A stretch of DNA of 9,386 nt from an uncultured Clostridia bacterium (GTDB lineage: Bacteria; Bacillota; Clostridia; Oscillospirales; CAG-272). Under the pieces are notes generated by a model. The model saw only the letters and a list, made by a program, of their open reading frames with translations. It searched no databases and was not told the DNA's origin. Each line of letters starts with the position of its first letter. Position 1 is the first letter of the stretch. A program made the position numbers and the translations under genes. The stretch lies in the NCBI GenBank assembly GCA_947624945.1, contig CANQMJ010000093.1, positions 1 to 9,386 of the forward strand, in the 5' to 3' direction. Below are positions 6,909-9,386 of the stretch, piece after piece.

Positions 6909-8000
6909 TCCGATATCGTTATCGCGGGATATCTCGGCTTCGGCAACAGCGGCGACGAGGCGCTTTTGGCGATAGTGCTTGATGAGATCAGAAAAATGAT
7001 GCCGGACAAGTCCGTCACCGTTTTGTCGATGCGTCCGCGTGAGACGGAGCGCATGTACGGCGTGCGCGCCGTACACAGGTATTCGATCGCAGACGTAGTA
7101 GGCGAGATGAAGGCGGGGACGTCGTTCGTGTTCGGCGGGGGCAGTCTTTTGCAGGACGTGACGAGCCGACGGTCACTGTACTATTATCTGTGGCTTCTTC
7201 ATGAGGCGAAGCGGCGCGGAATGAAGACGATGCTGCTCTCGAACGGCATAGGTCCGCTCATACGCGATTCGAGCCGCAGGCGGACTGCGTCGGTTTTGAA
7301 ACACGTCGACAGGATAACGCTGCGCGACAGCGAGTCGTATGCGCTTTTGCAGAAGATGGGACTCGACGTCGCGGATATGCATGTCGCGGTCTCCGCCGAC
7401 ACGGCGTTTCTGCTCGGCGGCGTCGACGATACGGGCGGCAGGGACGCGGGCTCTGCCGGGATCGGCGCAGGCGAGCGGTACGCGGTCGTATCGCCGCGTC
7501 CGCACAGGGGCGCGATGATGACGCTGCCGCGCGTATTCGCGGACGTATGCGTTCGTATACGCGAGCACGGCATCGTGCCGCTTATCGTGCCGATGCAGCG
7601 CGACGAGGACCTCGCGCTGTCACAGCGCATAGCGCGGATGTGCCGATGTGCGCGCGTGTGGGACGGCAGCTTCGGTATCGCGGACGCGAAGCGCGTCATG
7701 AGCGGCGCCGAGTTCGCGCTCGGCATGAGGCTGCACACGCTCATATTCGCGTGCGCGATGGGGACGCCGTCAGTCGGCGTCGGCTGCGACCCGAAGATAA
7801 CGTCGTTCTGCCGCATGACGTCGAGCGTCTGCGCCGGTATGGACGAGATGTCGGACTCGGTGTCGCTGTGCCGCTTCGTCGACGAGGTGACGGCGAGACG
7901 TGAGCATTTCGCCTCGCTTGCGTCGTCGATGTCGGCTATAATGGCCGAGCGCGCCAAGGGCGGCCTCTATGAGCTGCGCAGAATGGTGGAGAGTAAATAG
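6906..8000 (+). CDS. csaB: CsaB-type polysaccharide pyruvyl transferase
   Basis: This 364-residue protein has full family length. The N-terminal half has the glycosyltransferase-like GYLGFGNSGDEALL (8-21) and FGGGSLLQD (76-84), then NGIGPL (113-118) and LRDSESYALLQKMG (139-152). The C-terminal half has the SPRPH loop (196-200), PLIVPMQRDEDL and GMRLHTLIFA (273-282), and CDPKI (294-298) where relatives have YDPK. CsaB transfers the enolpyruvyl group of phosphoenolpyruvate to form a ketal on a sugar (ManNAc in Bacillus anthracis) of a secondary cell-wall polymer. That pyruvate holds SLH-domain surface proteins. It predicts SLH or S-layer proteins elsewhere in this genome. It is the last gene of the operon, 16 bases after the DUF5693-like gene and 8 bases before a long hairpin. 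Substrate identity is inferred from the family. Confidence 0.9.
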   Translation: MSDIVIAGYLGFGNSGDEALLAIVLDEIRKMMPDKSVTVLSMRPRETERMYGVRAVHRYSIADVVGEMKAGTSFVFGGGSLLQDVTSRRSLYYYLWLLHEAKRRGMKTMLLSNGIGPLIRDSSRRRTASVLKHVDRITLRDSESYALLQKMGLDVADMHVAVSADTAFLLGGVDDTGGRDAGSAGIGAGERYAVVSPRPHRGAMMTLPRVFADVCVRIREHGIVPLIVPMQRDEDLALSQRIARMCRCARVWDGSFGIADAKRVMSGAEFALGMRLHTLIFACAMGTPSVGVGCDPKITSFCRMTSSVCAGMDEMSDSVSLCRFVDEVTARREHFASLASSMSAIMAERAKGGLYELRRMVESK

Positions 8001-8008
8001 AAGTTTAT

Positions 8009-8054
8009 TGCAGGGAGAGAAAAACTTCTTAAAAGAAGTTTTTCTCTCCCTGCA
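8009..8054. terminator. 22-bp-arm perfect hairpin after csaB, likely operon terminator
   Basis: Arms at 8009-8030 and 8033-8054 are exact reverse complements with a nominal two-base spacer, so the working loop is about four bases. The arms begin TGCAGGGAGAG and end ACTTCTT. It directly follows the csaB stop, so it probably ends the operon. It is not a textbook terminator: the T-run lies inside the 3' arm and only a mixed CTCTTTTC follows. Being symmetrical, it could also block transcription from the other side, or be the end of a dispersed repeat. Confidence 0.6.
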
Positions 8055-8160
8055 CCCTCTCTTTTCAAGAACTTTTATTACAATTTTTTCTTTTGAAAAA
8101 GTAAACGAAAACAATATCCTCAGTGATAGCTTAAGATAATCACTAATCGGTCCGCTTTTG

Positions 8161-8340
8161 TGCGAGGAGCATCTCCTCACTTTGCTCGGAGCTGCCACAC
8201 TTTTCGCGAAGCGGAAAGTGCAGGACGGCTTCGAGTGTAACGAGAAGACGTTACACACACATTTCCGCAAAGCGGAAAGTGTCGGAGGTTTGGCGCGTAA
8301 GCGACAAAACTCCCAACTTTCTACAAAAAGGTTCCTCGCA
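8161..8340. repeat. Cluster of hairpins inside a long-range inverted repeat
   Basis: TGCGAGGA (8161-8168) pairs with TCCTCGCA (8333-8340) and encloses four local hairpins: CACTTTTCGC/GCGGAAAGTG (8198-8220, loop GAA), GTGTAACG/CGTTACAC (8235-8256), a bulged ACAC-TTTCCGC/GCGGAAA-GTGT (about 8257-8282, loop AAA), and an imperfect GGAGGTTTGGCGC/GCGACAAAACTCC (8284-8313, loop GTAA). The first and third are related copies sharing AAGCGGAAAGTG about 61 bp apart. The left outer arm can instead fold locally as GAGGAG-CAT-CTCCTC (8164-8178). This pattern fits a palindromic repeat element or a branched RNA. No transposase or family match is recognised. Confidence 0.55.
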
Positions 8341-8449
8341 AATGAAAAGAGTTTCTCTCGTTTCAAAATATACACTTACAATTTTTCTTTTGCTCCACAT
8401 CTCCCGCTTATTTTTTTGGCGGCAGCGTCAAAAAAACGTTGCAAACGGA

Positions 8450-8478
8450 TTGACAAAATCGCAATTTTGTGGTATAAT
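8450..8478 (+). promoter_or_regulatory. Consensus sigma-A promoter with internal inverted repeat
   Basis: TTGACA (8450-8455), a 17-bp spacer and TATAAT (8473-8478) form a perfect sigma-A promoter, with TGTGG as an extended -10. Between the boxes, ACAAAAT (8453-8459) and ATTTTGT (8464-8470) are an exact inverted repeat around CGCA, a possible operator. Transcription should begin near 8485. The leader of about 40 bases carries AGGAGAG (8512-8518), eight bases before the ATG at 8527. Confidence 0.88.
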
Positions 8479-8526
8479 AATATGATACAGAACAAATGTT
8501 TTTCTGACGAAAGGAGAGTGCGGATC

Positions 8527-9386
8527 ATGGCTGAAACGAACAAGGACGACTTCTGGGATCTGTCCTCTCTCGTGCCGAAAAAGCGTCCGCCGGTGCAGAG
8601 GCGTGAGCGCGACGTCGAGACGGTGGAAATAGAGTTCGGCGCGCCGGAGCCGGCGAGGACGGAGACGCAGCAGCGGGGGCGAGGCAGTCTGTCGGCGCGG
8701 TTCCGCGAGGTCACGGGCGCGAATGTGAACATAAACGCGCACGCGAATGTAAACATAAACAGAAATATAAACATAAATGTAAATATGACCGGGTCGTCGG
8801 GCGGCGCCGGTATTGATATAGATATTGATAAGGACACGGACACGGACGCGGACGCGGACAGGCTTCGCTTGCCGAGACGCGAGAGCGTCTCGCGCACATC
8901 GCGTCCGACGGCGGAGCCGATACTCGAATACGAGCCCGAGCACGGCTTCATCAAGCGCGTCCGCGTCATGCAGTGGCCGTCGAGGTACAGCTTTTACGAG
9001 CAGTTCCGCTTTGACGCGAAGCGGTACGCGGACGTGAAGGGGCATGAGTGCGAAAAGGTCGATTTCTTTTCGTATACGCCGCAGTACAGGCAGATGTCGA
9101 AGGCGCAGCTGTCGTACTATCTTTGGTGGCGCGAGAACGCGAGGGCGGGAGTTTGGCTGCCGGCGTCGTTCTCGTACGTGCTTTTGTATGTGTATGAGAT
9201 AATAAATCTGCGCGGCGTCATCGCGCCCGAGGACGGCGTGCGCAGTTTGTGCGCGGTGTGGCTCGCGTACAGGGAAAAGGACAAGGTGCTCGACAAATAC
9301 TTGTCGGAGTGGGTGGCGGATTACTGTCTTATCAACCGTCTGCAAGCGCCGCTCGAACAGCTTGCGCCTATTCTGCCTGCCGTGCC
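8527..9386 (+). CDS. TerB_N-domain protein, 3' end outside window
   Basis: The first 286 residues are present and the frame is still open at the window edge. The protein begins DDFWDLSSLVPKKRPP, a short motif before a disordered, charged region. This includes Asn-x repeats (66-86) and Asp-x repeats (97-111). From about 139 the TerB_N domain follows: FRFDAKRYADVKG (161-173), VDFFSYTPQYRQMSKAQLSY (178-197), LWWRENARAGVWLPASFSYV (199-218) and YVYEIINL (221-228). TerB_N is found in larger proteins, often with TerB or TerB_C, linked to tellurite-resistance-type stress modules; its biochemical role is unknown. There is no signal peptide or membrane segment, so it is probably cytoplasmic. It has its own strong promoter and AGGAGAG site, separate from the upstream operon. 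The downstream part is needed to tell which architecture this is. Confidence 0.87.
   Translation, partial: MAETNKDDFWDLSSLVPKKRPPVQRRERDVETVEIEFGAPEPARTETQQRGRGSLSARFREVTGANVNINAHANVNINRNININVNMTGSSGGAGIDIDIDKDTDTDADADRLRLPRRESVSRTSRPTAEPILEYEPEHGFIKRVRVMQWPSRYSFYEQFRFDAKRYADVKGHECEKVDFFSYTPQYRQMSKAQLSYYLWWRENARAGVWLPASFSYVLLYVYEIINLRGVIAPEDGVRSLCAVWLAYREKDKVLDKYLSEWVADYCLINRLQAPLEQLAPILPAV
8722..8859 (+). repeat. In-frame hexamer-like repeats coding (Asn-x)n and (Asp-x)n
   Basis: From 8722 to 8784 the codons alternate AAT/AAC with GTN or ATA, giving N-V-N-I type dipeptides interrupted by A-H-A. From 8815 to 8859 GAT or GAC alternates with ATA/ATT, then ACG, then GCG, giving D-I-D-I, D-T-D-T and D-A-D-A. 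Between them is a Gly/Ser hinge. The unit is six bases, so length changes would keep the frame. Confidence 0.85.

Larger units (their letters stand above)
8055..8526. other. A+T-richer intergenic block without a gene
   Basis: No reading frame here has a ribosome site, family resemblance or the codon pattern of the neighbours. The block contains a loose A+T-rich hairpin (CTTTTCAAG near 8060 against TTTTGAAAAAG near 8091), a 6-bp inverted repeat AGTGAT/ATCACT (8122-8127, 8139-8144), the hairpin cluster at 8161-8340, a T7/A7-flanked hairpin (8411-8436) and the promoter for the last gene. Its base composition differs sharply from the G+C-rich genes on either side, which fits an inserted or untranslated element. 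Confidence 0.65.

Noticed and set aside
7770..8375. Minus-strand 201-codon open frame across csaB and the intergenic block
   Set aside because: It has no ribosome site, runs antisense into csaB and passes through all the hairpins. It is best explained by the repeat element.
8411..8436. Hairpin TTTTTTTGGCG/CGTCAAAAAAA as a terminator
   Set aside because: On either strand the T-run precedes the stem and A follows, the reverse of an intrinsic terminator.
8279..8485. Short plus-strand frame with a hydrophobic stretch
   Set aside because: There is no Shine-Dalgarno. It runs through the promoter at 8450-8478 and has low-complexity composition.
8001..8526. Known riboswitch or T-box in the long leader
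   Set aside because: I recognise no conserved riboswitch or T-box core, and the promoter of the next gene lies at its downstream end, so most of the block is not in that leader.
8428..9345. 305-codon minus-strand frame opposite the TerB_N gene
   Set aside because: It is an Arg/Val/Tyr-rich antisense shadow of the repeats and G+C-rich codons. The plus strand has clear TerB_N motifs, promoter and ribosome site.

Overview
The window looks like a chromosomal segment from a G+C-rich member of the Clostridia (Bacillota), possibly a gut-type Oscillospirales/Ruminococcaceae lineage. The evidence is the gene set (RNase M5-type toprim protein, CsaB-type pyruvyl transferase, DUF1934, a DUF5693-like membrane protein, SleB-like hydrolase, TerB_N protein), strong Shine-Dalgarno sites, TTG starts and sigma-A promoters of Gram-positive type. 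The order-level placement is inference. Codon use is distinctive: the DNA is G+C-rich, yet isoleucine is mostly ATA.

Left edge (1-610). The first 16 bases fit the 3' end of a tRNA, most likely tRNA-Pro, without an encoded CCA. A strong palindromic terminator follows, then a short 19-bp tandem repeat. A small secreted SleB-type hydrolase-domain gene lies on the minus strand (505 to 101). Divergent to it, a near-consensus promoter (-35 at 550, -10 at 573) faces right.

Central transcription unit (611-8000). Seven plus-strand genes are packed almost without gaps: DUF1934/YwiB-like protein, DNA polymerase III delta (holA), RNase M5-like toprim protein, GtrA-family membrane protein, MurJ/MviN-family flippase, DUF5693-like polytopic protein, and CsaB-type polysaccharide pyruvyl transferase. 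Several neighbours overlap by 1-4 bases and two start with TTG. With a promoter at one end and a 22-bp-arm hairpin just after csaB, this reads as one operon. Its first half is nucleic-acid housekeeping and its second half is envelope polymer work: a small carrier-type membrane protein, a lipid-linked sugar flippase, a membrane protein of unknown function, and the enzyme that pyruvylates cell-wall polymer for S-layer (SLH) anchoring. By my recalled alignment, the flippase lacks several charged residues that are essential in E. coli MurJ. It may therefore move something other than lipid II.

Intergenic block (8001-8526). This A+T-richer stretch of about 525 bp has no convincing gene. It holds a series of hairpins, including two related copies ending in GCGGAAAGTG, enclosed by an 8-bp long-range inverted repeat. 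It looks like a palindromic repeat element or structured RNA. It ends in a perfect TTGACA-17-TATAAT promoter with an inverted repeat between its elements.

Right edge (8527-9386). A TerB_N-domain protein starts here and runs off the window. Its N-terminal half carries striking alternating Asn-x and Asp-x repeats before the conserved domain.
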